A stretch of 64,000 nucleotides of DNA from Stenotrophomonas indicatrix (GTDB lineage Bacteria; Pseudomonadota; Gammaproteobacteria; Xanthomonadales; Xanthomonadaceae): assembly GCA_041545745.1 (NCBI GenBank), contig CP168152.1, positions 1,176,001 through 1,240,000 on the forward strand. The letters are read 5' to 3'. Made by a program: the position numbers and the translations under genes. Under the pieces are notes generated by a model that did not search any database, had not been told where the DNA came from, and saw nothing but the letters and a program-made list of their open reading frames with translations. How positions within the stretch are numbered: position 1 is the stretch's first letter; the number at the start of each line of letters is the position of its first letter. Positions 17,139-25,447 of this stretch are shown in pieces.

Positions 17139-18893
17139 CTATTTCACCCCGTGCATCATCCGCTTCAACAACGGCGCGGCGATGAAGGCCAGCAACGCGC
17201 AGCCCAGGCCGATCCACATCAGCAACCAGAACAGGTGCGCATAGGCACCGGCGGCCGCGGCCATGTCCAGCGTCTCGCCTTCGGGCACGTCAATCGCCGC
17301 CAGCTTGCCGAACAGCGCGGCGAGTGTTTCCGAGAAGGCTGTCGCGAGGAACCAGGTGCCCATCATCAGGCTCATCACCCGCGGTACCGCCAGCTGGGTG
17401 ACCGCCGACAGGCCCACCGGCGACAGGCACATCTCGCCGCTGGCCAGAAGGAAGTAGGCCAGTACCAGCCACCACACGCTGGCCATCTCGCCGGTGGCAC
17501 CGACGTGCTGCGCGGCCAGCGCCAGCGGCACGAACGACAGCGCACCGATCACCAGGCCCCAGGCCGACTTCACCGGCTTGCCCGGTTCCCAGCCACGACG
17601 GTCCATCCACGTCCACAGCGCAGCGAACGCTGGCGCCAGCAGCACCAGGAACAGGCCGCCGAGGTAGGTCAGCGAGCCGGCGGTCTGCGGAATCACCAGG
17701 CAGTCGCGCACCAGCAGCACCAGCATCAGCGCGACGATGGCGATGAAGAACGTACGCGGCGCGGCCGAACCGGGGCGGCGTTCGGACAGGCGCGCGCTGA
17801 CCACGAAGCCCAGCGGTGCCAGCAGCAGCGAGAGGATCGACCACGGCAGCGGCGAGCCCTCGCGGATCACCAGTGCCGGCACGATGTCCTTGGTCAACAG
17901 GCGGTCGGTAAAGGTCACCCACGAGCCGTAGGACTGCTCGTACATCGTGAAGAACACCAGTGCCATGAAGATCAGCACCATCAGCGCGATCATCTGCTGG
18001 CGCTGCACCGGCGTGCACTTGCTGCCAGTGAACCAGGCGAACCAGACCAGCACGCCGCCGAGCACCACCAGCATCAGCATCAGCGCCAGGCTGATTTCAC
18101 CACCAAGCGCGAAGGCACCGTTGCCGGCCGCCCACATCAGCCAGGCCACCGGCAGCACGCCGATCACCGCGCAGAGGTAGATCAGCCATTCGCGCGGCAG
18201 GCCCAGCACCTTCTGCTTCAGCGTGGCCGGCTGCGGCGGTTCGGCATGGCCCTGCAGGTATTTCTGGCCCCACAGGAACATCGCCAGGCCGGCAATCATG
18301 CCGATGCCGGCCGCACCGAAACCGTACTTCCAGCCGTAGACCTCGCCGAGGAAACCGCACACCAGCGAGGAGAACAGGGCACCCAGGTTGATGCCTGCAT
18401 AGAACAGCGAGAAGCCCGAATCGCGGCGCGGATCGTCCTGCGGATAGAGCTTGCCGACGATGGTGGAGATGTTCGGCTTGAGGAAGCCGACGCCCATGAT
18501 GATCAGCGCCAGCGACAGATAGGTCACTGCCAATGCCGAGGTGTCGCGCACCACTTCACCATTGACCCGGTACGCCGCGTGGCCTTCGAAGGCCATGCCC
18601 AGATGACCCAGCACCAGCAGGATGCCGCCGAACAGCACCGCGCGGCGCATGCCCAGCCAGCGGTCGGCGAGCATGCCGCCGAATACCGGGATGCAGTACA
18701 CCAGGCCGCCATAGGCACCGAGCAGGTCCAGCCCGGCCTTGTCACCGAACAGGTGGTATTTGGTGAGATACAGCAGCAGCAGCGCCTTCATGCCGTAGAA
18801 GGAGAAGCGCTCCCACATTTCGGTGAAGAAGCAGACGTAGACGCCCTTGGGATGACCCAGGAAGTCGTCGGAAGCGATAGCAGTGGAATTCAT
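17139..18893 (-). CDS. POT/PTR-family proton-coupled peptide transporter
   Basis: 584-aa inner-membrane symporter of di- and tripeptides. The N-terminal family signature EMWERFSFYGMKALLLLYLT (about residues 25-44) matches the ExxERFxYYG proton-coupling motif with Phe for the first Tyr, and the PTR2 block GFLKPNISTIVGKLY is present (about 136-150). About 14 hydrophobic segments are visible. It fits with the neighbouring secreted peptidases and the OPT carrier in a peptide-use theme, although it stands as its own transcription unit. Confidence 0.9.
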   Translation of the reverse strand: MNSTAIASDDFLGHPKGVYVCFFTEMWERFSFYGMKALLLLYLTKYHLFGDKAGLDLLGAYGGLVYCIPVFGGMLADRWLGMRRAVLFGGILLVLGHLGMAFEGHAAYRVNGEVVRDTSALAVTYLSLALIIMGVGFLKPNISTIVGKLYPQDDPRRDSGFSLFYAGINLGALFSSLVCGFLGEVYGWKYGFGAAGIGMIAGLAMFLWGQKYLQGHAEPPQPATLKQKVLGLPREWLIYLCAVIGVLPVAWLMWAAGNGAFALGGEISLALMLMLVVLGGVLVWFAWFTGSKCTPVQRQQMIALMVLIFMALVFFTMYEQSYGSWVTFTDRLLTKDIVPALVIREGSPLPWSILSLLLAPLGFVVSARLSERRPGSAAPRTFFIAIVALMLVLLVRDCLVIPQTAGSLTYLGGLFLVLLAPAFAALWTWMDRRGWEPGKPVKSAWGLVIGALSFVPLALAAQHVGATGEMASVWWLVLAYFLLASGEMCLSPVGLSAVTQLAVPRVMSLMMGTWFLATAFSETLAALFGKLAAIDVPEGETLDMAAAAGAYAHLFWLLMWIGLGCALLAFIAAPLLKRMMHGVK

Positions 18894-18923
18894 CGCGGAA
18901 TTATAGGCCCGCGCCCGCTTTCA

Positions 18924-18946
18924 GTAGATCCACGCCATGCGTGGAT
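18924..18946. repeat. GTAG-headed REP palindrome
   Basis: GTAG followed by ATCCACGCCATGCGTGGAT, a short hairpin in the 72-base gap between the POT gene and the membrane protein gene upstream of it. It fits the SMAG/GTAG-REP type. Confidence 0.75.
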
Positions 18947-18965
18947 GGCTGCCCCGGTGCATGAC

Positions 18966-20114
18966 CTACAGATACCGCAACCAGGCCAGGTCGCGTCGCC
19001 GTGCCTTGAACCGCGCGAATGCCCGCGTCGGTGGGTACAGCACCACCGCCAGCGCGCAGGCCACCAGCAGCAGGCCGGCCACCGAGTCCAGTGCATACAG
19101 GCAACCGTGAGTCGGGCCCCAGGTCTTCAGCGCGGCCAGGTACAGCAGCTTCAGCACGTACAGGTGCAGCAGGTAGAAGAACATCGGCGCTGCGCCGATA
19201 TCGGCCAGCGGCCGCAGCGCGCGCGCCAGCGGCGGCCACTCATACAGCCGCAACAGCAGCAGGCCCACGCCCAGGGTCAGCAGCAGGAACTGCAGCGACG
19301 GCGGGTACTTGGTGATGTTGAACACGCTCATCCACGTGCGCAGCGTGCTGGTCTGGTACTGCCAGGGTGCATCGCCATAGTCGTTGGCGAAGCGCAGCAG
19401 GGCGAAGGCGGCCAGTGCGCCCAGCCCGGCCCACCGCAACCGCTGCCGCCGCTGTTCCGGATCGCTGCCGACGCCGAACCAAGGCGCCATCAGGTAGCCC
19501 AGCGCGATCACCCCGATCCATGGCAGCACCGGGTAGGAGGTGCGCAGGCTCAACGGCCCAGCCTCGATCCAGTCGCGCTGGTGCAGCACTTTCCACAGCA
19601 CCGCCACCGCGCCGTCGCCCTGCACGCGTACGCCATCCAACAGGTTGTGGCCAACCACCAGCGCTACCGCCAGCACCGCCAGCACCGGCCGCGGCAGCCA
19701 CAGCAGGCCGGCCAGCGCGATCATGCTCAGGCCGATCGCCCAGATCACCTGCAGGTACACCGTGTCCGGCGGGAACTGGAAGGTCCAGGCGAAGTTGACC
19801 AGGGTCAGTTCCAGCACCACCAGGAACAGGCCGCGCTTGAGCAGGAAAGCCGCAATGGCACGGCGCGGATCGGCGTGGCGCTGGCCGTACAGCCATGCCG
19901 ACAGGCCGGTCAGCAGCACGAACACCGGCGCGCACAGGTGGGCCAGCAGGCGGCAGGCAAACAGGGCAGGGGACACGGTCGCCGCGTCCATCGGATCGCT
20001 GACCTGATGCTGCAGGAAGAACGTCTCGCGGACGTGGTCGAGCAGCATCAGCAGCATCACGGTGCCGCGCAGCTGGTCGATGGAGGCCAGCCGGGATGAG
20101 GGGGAAGGGGCCAC
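18966..20114 (-). CDS. DUF1624-like multi-span membrane protein
   Basis: About 382 aa and about ten membrane spans. The opening SIDQLRGTVMLLMLLDHVRE, with Arg-Gly followed by a hydrophobic stretch and Asp-His, is the hallmark of the DUF1624 / heparan-glucosaminide acetyltransferase-like and acyltransferase-3-like membrane families; further blocks are PAPVFVLLTGLSA-like (residues 67-80) and MFFYLLHLYVLKL near the C-terminus. It may acylate an envelope sugar, but the substrate is unknown. The GTG at 20114 is chosen because the frame upstream, though open to an ATG at 20198, overlaps a likely promoter (TTATATCC) and encodes no membrane segment. The start remains uncertain. Confidence 0.7.
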   Translation of the reverse strand: MAPSPSSRLASIDQLRGTVMLLMLLDHVRETFFLQHQVSDPMDAATVSPALFACRLLAHLCAPVFVLLTGLSAWLYGQRHADPRRAIAAFLLKRGLFLVVLELTLVNFAWTFQFPPDTVYLQVIWAIGLSMIALAGLLWLPRPVLAVLAVALVVGHNLLDGVRVQGDGAVAVLWKVLHQRDWIEAGPLSLRTSYPVLPWIGVIALGYLMAPWFGVGSDPEQRRQRLRWAGLGALAAFALLRFANDYGDAPWQYQTSTLRTWMSVFNITKYPPSLQFLLLTLGVGLLLLRLYEWPPLARALRPLADIGAAPMFFYLLHLYVLKLLYLAALKTWGPTHGCLYALDSVAGLLLVACALAVVLYPPTRAFARFKARRRDLAWLRYL

Positions 20115-20170
20115 GTGGGATGCTCGACCGGCGTGACAGGATATAACATAACGTTTTGCCGCGCAGCCCG

Positions 20171-20686
20171 TCAGGGCTGGCAGACAGCTGCGCTCCAACC
20201 CGTCCGCTTGTCGTACCTGATGGGGATCACCCGAGTCGATCCGTCAGGCGCAGCTTTCAGGCAGAACTTCGCCGTGTAGCCCCTGATTGGGCCATTGGTG
20301 GGAGCGTTGAGGTAGACCTCATACAAGGTTGCAGGAATCAATGGCTGTGGAGAAGTGCGCAGCGTGGCCGAGGCTGGCAGATCGCCGTAGACGATGCACT
20401 GGCCCGGCGCCAAAGGCTCTGCGGGAGTCAGGTCGTACATGAACGACCATGCCTTCACCGTGTCGTGGTGATACACCATCACCGCTTGCAGGATACGGGG
20501 CGATCGGACCCATTCCAGTGCCCGCGGCGGCAGGCCGAAACAAGGTATTCCTTCCCGATCCTCGATCACCGCGGTGCCGAACCCGCTGTAGGCGTTGACG
20601 TTGCAGATACCCAGCAGCAGGCACAGCATCGCGCCCGCTGCAACGAGGAGGCCTCGCATCATCGTGATCAATGGTGCGTCTGCCAT
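20171..20686 (-). CDS. Exported protein of unknown function
   Basis: 171 aa with an N-terminal hydrophobic segment (about residues 11-32, GLLVAAGAMLCLLLGICNVNA) that could be a signal peptide or anchor. The mature part has four Cys (about residues 49, 97, 143 and 169) and ends SAAVCQP. An AAGGAGACC site lies just before the ATG. I recognise no family. It precedes the DUF1624-like gene on the same strand by about 56 bases. The small Cys-containing periplasmic layout is compatible with an immunity or chaperone-like protein, but nothing here proves that. Confidence 0.6.
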   Translation of the reverse strand: MADAPLITMMRGLLVAAGAMLCLLLGICNVNAYSGFGTAVIEDREGIPCFGLPPRALEWVRSPRILQAVMVYHHDTVKAWSFMYDLTPAEPLAPGQCIVYGDLPASATLRTSPQPLIPATLYEVYLNAPTNGPIRGYTAKFCLKAAPDGSTRVIPIRYDKRTGWSAAVCQP

Positions 20687-21013
20687 CCGGTCTCCTTACT
20701 GACGATGTGTTGGTGGCAGTGCACGGTGTTGGATTCCGGGAATCGACTCAAGCAGGCGCCGAGCCGCAAACCCCATCGCCTGGCACGCATCGGCCGGTGG
20801 GCCGGGGGCGTCGGGGGATTGGGGTCAAGGGACCCCCGCTCCGACGAACCGGTGCACTGTGCACAACTTGGTCAAACACGACACATCTGAAGGGGCCAAG
20901 GGCCTGCTGGGGCGCAGTGCCGGGCGAGGGCTTGCCAGCCGGTACCAACCGCACTGGACTTGCTGTCCCCTGAACGCTAGCGTGGCAGGGATTTTTTGCC
21001 AGCAGGGGCTTTC
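20687..21013. other. Intergenic region between divergent genes
   Basis: 327 bases between the exported-protein gene and the OPT transporter gene. No coding frame with a plausible start is convincing. GTGCACTGTGCAC at about 20851 is a small palindrome. The last 40 bases hold an AGGGGC ribosome site ahead of the OPT start. Promoters for both flanking genes must lie here, but none is clear enough to place. Confidence 0.5.
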
Positions 21014-22978
21014 ATGAACCATGACGCTGCGCCCAAGCAGCTCACTTTCCGCGCGGTGGTCCTGGCCATCGTGCTGGCGGTGGTGCTGTCGGCCGCAAAC
21101 GCCTACCTCGGTCTGTTCGCAGGCCTGACCATCGCCACCGCGATTCCCGCCGCGGTCATTTCCATGGGCGTGCTGCGCCTGTTGGGTGGCGGTTCGATCC
21201 TTGAGAACAACATCGTGCAGACCGGCGCTTCGGCCGGTTCGTCGATCGCCGCCGGTGTGATCTTCACCATCCCCGCGCTGGTGATCATGGGCTACTGGCC
21301 GGACTTCAAGTACTGGTGGGTGCTGGGCATCGCCGGTCTCGGCGGCCTGCTGGGCGTGCTGTTCTCGGTGCCGCTGCGCCGTTCGATGATCGTCGAAGAC
21401 CCGCTTCCGTTCCCGGAAGGCAAGGCGGCAGCTGAAGTGCTCAAGGCCGGTGAAAACCCCGGCCCGGGCCTGAAGATCCTCGGCCTGTCGGCGGTGATCG
21501 GTGCCTTCGTCAAGCTGGCCGCGGAAAGCGGCATGCGCCTGATCCCCGACGCCTGGGCCACTTCGGCCTATGTCGGCAGCTCCAAGGTCACCGCCTTCAT
21601 CGGCACCAACCTGTCGCCCGCACTGCTGGGCGTGGGCTACATCGTCGGCCTCAACGTCGGCATCGTGGTGGTGTCCGGCTCGATCCTGACCTGGCACATC
21701 GCCATTCCGATCTACCAGGCGTTCTTCATGAACACCGATCCGGCGCTGGCCGCCTCGATCGCCACCGCCTCGTCCACCGAAGCGGCGTTCGCCATCTGGG
21801 GCGCGAAGATGCGTTACCTGGGCGTCGGCGCAATGCTGATCGGTGGCATCTGGACCCTGATCTCGCTGCGCAAGTCGCTGCTCAACGGCGTCAAAAGCGG
21901 CTTTGCGGCCGCGCGCAAGAGCGGTGGCCCGGCGCTGGCGCACACCGAGCGCGACCTGCCGATGAAGTGGATGCTGGTGGCCCTGGTGGTGTTCACCCTG
22001 CCGCTGCTGGCGCTGTACCAGGCCATTGTCGGCCAGTGGCACGTGTCCATCCCGATGACCCTCATCATGATCGTCGCCGGCTTCCTGTTCGTCTCGGTAT
22101 CGGCTTACCTGGCCGGCCTGATCGGTTCGTCCAACAACCCCGTCTCGGGCATCACCATCTCCACCATCCTGTTCGCTTCGGCGGTGCTGGTGCTGCTGCT
22201 GGGCAAGGACGGCCTGCAGCCGGTCGGTGCCTTCGGTGCGCCACTGGGCGCGGTGGCCGCGATCATGATCGGCGCGGTGGTGTGCTGTGCCGCCGCCGTT
22301 GGTGGCGACAACCTGCAGGACCTCAAGGCCGGCTACATCGTCGGTGCCACTCCGTGGAAGCAGCAGCTGATGTTGGGCATCGGCGCGTTCTCGTGCGCGC
22401 TGATCATGGCCCCGGTGCTGAACCTGCTGGCCACCGCCTACGGCATCGGCGTCAAGTCCGAGCTGCACCCGAATGCGCTGGCCGCACCGCAGGCCAACCT
22501 GATGGCGTCGGTGGCCAAGGGCCTGTTCGGCGGCGAGCTGCCGTGGACCTTCATCGGTATCGGTGCCGTGGTCGGTGCCGCCATCATCGCGTTCGACAGC
22601 TGGCTGAAGTCGCGCGACTCGCGTTTCCGCGTGCCGGTGCTGGCCGCAGCGATCGGCATCTACCTGCCGCTGGAACTGATGGTGCCGATCTTCCTCGGTG
22701 GCCTGATCTCCTACCTGGTCGAGCGCTTCCACAAGGTGCGCGCCGATGACGAAGAAGGCCGCGACCGCGTGCACAAGCCGGGCGTGCTGTTCGCTGCCGG
22801 CCTGATCACCGGTGAGGCGCTGATGGGTATCGCCATCGCCGTGCCGATCGTGGTCAGCAGCCGTGCCGACGTGCTGGCCGTGCCGTTCCACCTGCCGGCC
22901 GCGCAGTGGATCGGCCTGGCCGTGCTGTTCCTGGTCGGTTGGCTGATCTACCGCACCGGCAAGCGCGCCGTGGCATGA
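21014..22978 (+). CDS. OPT-family oligopeptide transporter
   Basis: 654-aa inner-membrane carrier of the OPT family, which moves oligopeptides or metal chelates. The start at MNHDAAPKQLTFRAVVLAIV gives the usual short cytoplasmic tail before the first span; residues about 25-70 carry the family block NAYLGLFAGLTIATAIPAAV and then SILENNIVQTGASAGSSIAA. About 14-16 hydrophobic segments span the protein, and SSNNPVSGITISTIL (about 371-385) is also typical. It reads rightward toward a fourth S9 peptidase, from which two repeat elements separate it. Confidence 0.92.
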   Translation: MNHDAAPKQLTFRAVVLAIVLAVVLSAANAYLGLFAGLTIATAIPAAVISMGVLRLLGGGSILENNIVQTGASAGSSIAAGVIFTIPALVIMGYWPDFKYWWVLGIAGLGGLLGVLFSVPLRRSMIVEDPLPFPEGKAAAEVLKAGENPGPGLKILGLSAVIGAFVKLAAESGMRLIPDAWATSAYVGSSKVTAFIGTNLSPALLGVGYIVGLNVGIVVVSGSILTWHIAIPIYQAFFMNTDPALAASIATASSTEAAFAIWGAKMRYLGVGAMLIGGIWTLISLRKSLLNGVKSGFAAARKSGGPALAHTERDLPMKWMLVALVVFTLPLLALYQAIVGQWHVSIPMTLIMIVAGFLFVSVSAYLAGLIGSSNNPVSGITISTILFASAVLVLLLGKDGLQPVGAFGAPLGAVAAIMIGAVVCCAAAVGGDNLQDLKAGYIVGATPWKQQLMLGIGAFSCALIMAPVLNLLATAYGIGVKSELHPNALAAPQANLMASVAKGLFGGELPWTFIGIGAVVGAAIIAFDSWLKSRDSRFRVPVLAAAIGIYLPLELMVPIFLGGLISYLVERFHKVRADDEEGRDRVHKPGVLFAAGLITGEALMGIAIAVPIVVSSRADVLAVPFHLPAAQWIGLAVLFLVGWLIYRTGKRAVA

Positions 22979-22985
22979 CGCCCAC

Positions 22986-23024
22986 GGGGTCGGATCCCTT
23001 CCCGCAGGGAAGGGCTCTGACCCC
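22986..23024. repeat. GGGGTCRGAKCCC palindrome after the OPT gene
   Basis: Left arm GGGGTCGGATCCCTTCCC and right arm (reverse complement) GGGGTCAGAGCCCTTCCC form a hairpin seven bases past the OPT stop codon. It probably serves as the transcript 3' end as well as being a dispersed repeat. Confidence 0.8.
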
Positions 23025-23035
23025 AGGTTCAATGG

Positions 23036-23108
23036 GTAGTGCCGGCCGCTGGCCGGCAATCCCGGAATGCCGTGATGCCCCTGGTTGCCGGCCAGCGGCC
23101 GGCACTAC
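23036..23108. repeat. SMAG (GTAG-REP) dimer
   Basis: The element begins GTAGTGCCGGCCGCTGGCCG and ends with the mirrored arm CGGCCAGCGGCCGGCACTAC. The whole is an inverted pair of REP hairpins. Others of the same form are at 43367, 44920 and 46265. Confidence 0.9.
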
Positions 23109-23243
23109 CACAAACCGCGCTACGGCGCGGTTTGCTGTTTCTGGCGGCGGAGCCAACCCCCGCAGGCAGCCATGACCGATGGCCTTGGCAGCCCCGGTCG
23201 CGCAGGCCTACCATCGGTCTTTTGCCGTCCTGCGGAGACCCCG

Positions 23244-25322
23244 ATGAAACTGCGTCATGCCCTGCTGCCACTGAGCCTGCTGGCTGCCCTGCCCAGCGTC
23301 GCCGCTGCCCGTGGCCTGGAAGTCCGCGACATGGTGGCGATGGACCGCGTCTCCGCGCCGGTATTGACCGCCGACGGCGGCACCGTGGTGTTCGCCAAGC
23401 GCAGCACCGATGCCAACCTCAAGGCCAGCACCGCACTGTTCGCGCGCAACCTGCGCACCCGCGACGCGGCACCGCCGAAGCAGATCACGCCGGCTGGCTG
23501 GAACGTCAACTCCGCATCGCTGTCGGCCGATGGCCAGACCGTGTACTTCCTCAGCGCCAAGAACGGCAGCCAGCAGCTGTACGCACAGCCGATCAGCGGC
23601 GGCGCCCCGCGCCAGCTGACCGATTTCCCGGTGGACGTGGACAGCTACCACGTGTCGCCGCAGGACGACCGCGTGCTGTTCAGCGCTGGCGTGTTCCAGG
23701 CCTGTGCCTCGGACCTGGCCTGCACCGAAAAGAAGCTGAAGGACGTGGAAGGCGCCAAGGCCAGCGGCAAGGTCTTCGATTCGCTGTTCGTGCGCCACTG
23801 GGATACCTGGAACGACGGCCGCCGCAACACCCTGTTCGTCGCGCCGTTGCCGGCGGCCAAGGCCGGTGCAGTCAAGGGCGCTTCGGCGCTGAGCGCGACC
23901 ATCGACGGCGACGCTCCGTCCAAGCCGTTCGGTGGCAATGACGATTTCACCTGGTCGCCGGATGGCAGCAGCGTGGTCGCCAGCATCCGCGTGGCCGGCA
24001 AGCAGGAGCCGTGGTCGACCAACTTCGACCTGTACCGCTTCGATGCTGCGGGCAAGCAGGCGCCGGTCAACCTGACCGCGTCCAACCCGGCGTGGGATGC
24101 CGGCCCGGTGTTCAGCGCCGACGGCAAGACCCTGTTCTACCGCGCGATGAAGCGCCCCGGCTTTGAAGCCGACCGTTTCGGCCTGATGGCGATGGACCTG
24201 GCCAGCGGCAAGGCGCGCGAGATCGCGCCGCAGTGGGACCGTTCGGCCGGTGGCATCGCCCTGTCCGCCGACGGCGCCAGCATCTACACCACGGCAGATG
24301 ACCTCGGCGAGCACCCGCTGTTCCAGATCGACGTGGCCAGCGGCAAGGCGACCAAGCTGATCGGCGACGGCAGCGTCACTGCTGTGGACGTGGCCGGCAA
24401 CAGCGTGGCGATCACCCGCAACAGCCTGAAGAGCAACGACCAGGTGCTGGTCGGCCTGCTGCCGGCCGCTGGCGAGCCGATCGGCGCGTTGCGCGCGCTG
24501 ACCCCGGCTGCTGGTGAGGTGCTGAAGGACGTGTCCTTCGGCGACTACGAGCAGTTCGAGTTCAAGGGCTGGAACAACGACACCGTGCACGGTTACGTGG
24601 TCAAGCCGCACAACTACCAGGAAGGCAAGTCGTACCCGGTTGCGTTCCTGATCCACGGCGGCCCGCAGGGCAGCTTCGGCAACGGCTGGAGCTACCGCTG
24701 GAACCCGCAGACCTATGCGGGCCAGGGCTACGCCGTGGTGATGATCGACTTCCATGGCTCAACCGGCTACGGCCAGGCCTTCACCGATGCGATCAGCCAG
24801 CACTGGGGCGACCGCCCGCTGGAAGACCTGCAGAAGGGCTGGAGCGCGGCGCTGAAGAAGTACGACTTCCTCAACGGTGACAAGGCCTGCGCACTGGGCG
24901 CCAGCTACGGTGGCTTCATGGTCAACTGGATCGCCGGCAACTGGAACAGCCCGTTCAAGTGCCTGGTCAACCATGACGGCGTGTTCGACCAGCGCATGAT
25001 GGGTTACGCCACCGAAGAGCTGTGGTTCACCGAATGGGAGCAGGGCGGGACCCCTTACCAGAAGGCGGCGAACTATGAGAAGTTCAATCCGGTCAACCAC
25101 GTGGCTGACTGGAAGAAGCCGATCCTGGTGATCCACGGCCAGCAGGACTTCCGCATTCCGGTCGAGCAGGGCCTGGCCGCGTTCACCGCCGCCCAGCGCC
25201 AGGGCATCGAATCGAAGTTCCTGTACTTCCCGGATGAAAACCACTGGGTGCTGAAGCCGAACAACAGCATCCTCTGGCACGACACCGTCAACGCCTGGCT
25301 GAAGCAGCACATCGGCAACTGA
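23244..25322 (+). CDS. Secreted S9-family dipeptidyl/acyl-aminoacyl peptidase (DPP5-like)
   Basis: 692 aa. A signal peptide (residues 1-22, cleaved after VAAA) precedes a TolB/WD-like propeller (about 30-430) and an alpha/beta-hydrolase domain. HGGP is at 471-474, nucleophile Ser554 in LGASYGGFMV, Asp635 in HGQQDFRIP and His667 in PDENHWVLKP. The layout and GASYGGF motif fit bacterial DPP5-type or acyl-aminoacyl peptidases of the periplasm. It is distinct from the 8-14 kb triplet, which has GASYGAY. The ATG at 23244 is chosen because it alone gives a signal peptide; the frame further upstream passes through the SMAG repeat. Confidence 0.9.
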   Translation: MKLRHALLPLSLLAALPSVAAARGLEVRDMVAMDRVSAPVLTADGGTVVFAKRSTDANLKASTALFARNLRTRDAAPPKQITPAGWNVNSASLSADGQTVYFLSAKNGSQQLYAQPISGGAPRQLTDFPVDVDSYHVSPQDDRVLFSAGVFQACASDLACTEKKLKDVEGAKASGKVFDSLFVRHWDTWNDGRRNTLFVAPLPAAKAGAVKGASALSATIDGDAPSKPFGGNDDFTWSPDGSSVVASIRVAGKQEPWSTNFDLYRFDAAGKQAPVNLTASNPAWDAGPVFSADGKTLFYRAMKRPGFEADRFGLMAMDLASGKAREIAPQWDRSAGGIALSADGASIYTTADDLGEHPLFQIDVASGKATKLIGDGSVTAVDVAGNSVAITRNSLKSNDQVLVGLLPAAGEPIGALRALTPAAGEVLKDVSFGDYEQFEFKGWNNDTVHGYVVKPHNYQEGKSYPVAFLIHGGPQGSFGNGWSYRWNPQTYAGQGYAVVMIDFHGSTGYGQAFTDAISQHWGDRPLEDLQKGWSAALKKYDFLNGDKACALGASYGGFMVNWIAGNWNSPFKCLVNHDGVFDQRMMGYATEELWFTEWEQGGTPYQKAANYEKFNPVNHVADWKKPILVIHGQQDFRIPVEQGLAAFTAAQRQGIESKFLYFPDENHWVLKPNNSILWHDTVNAWLKQHIGN

Positions 25323-25333
25323 TGTAGCGCCGA

Positions 25334-25431
25334 GGGGTCGGATTCCTTCCGCACGGCGGAGGGGCTCTGACCCCGCCATCGACCGTCCCTGGGGGCAGAG
25401 CCCTTTCGCATGGCGAAAGGGATCCGACCCC
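25334..25431. repeat. Two opposed GGGGTCRGAKCCC palindromes
   Basis: Copies at 25334-25374 and 25392-25431 are in opposite orientation: the first has the GGATTCC arm on the left, the second has the GAGCCC arm on the left. They fill most of the gap between the S9 peptidase gene and the DUF819 gene. The pair resembles that at 3084-3179. Confidence 0.8.
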
Positions 25432-25447
25432 GAACAAGAGCGCCTGC

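Noticed and set aside
17124..20099. 991-codon plus-strand ORF across the POT and DUF1624 genes
   Set aside because: Antisense to two genes with recognised membrane motifs; very Gln/His/Arg-rich and without domain blocks.
20996..21013. Upstream extension of the OPT transporter start
   Set aside because: Six extra residues would overlap the AGGGGC ribosome site; ATG at 21014 fits better.
20825..23059. 744-codon minus-strand ORF opposite the OPT gene
   Set aside because: Shadow of the OPT transporter frame; no recognisable protein features.
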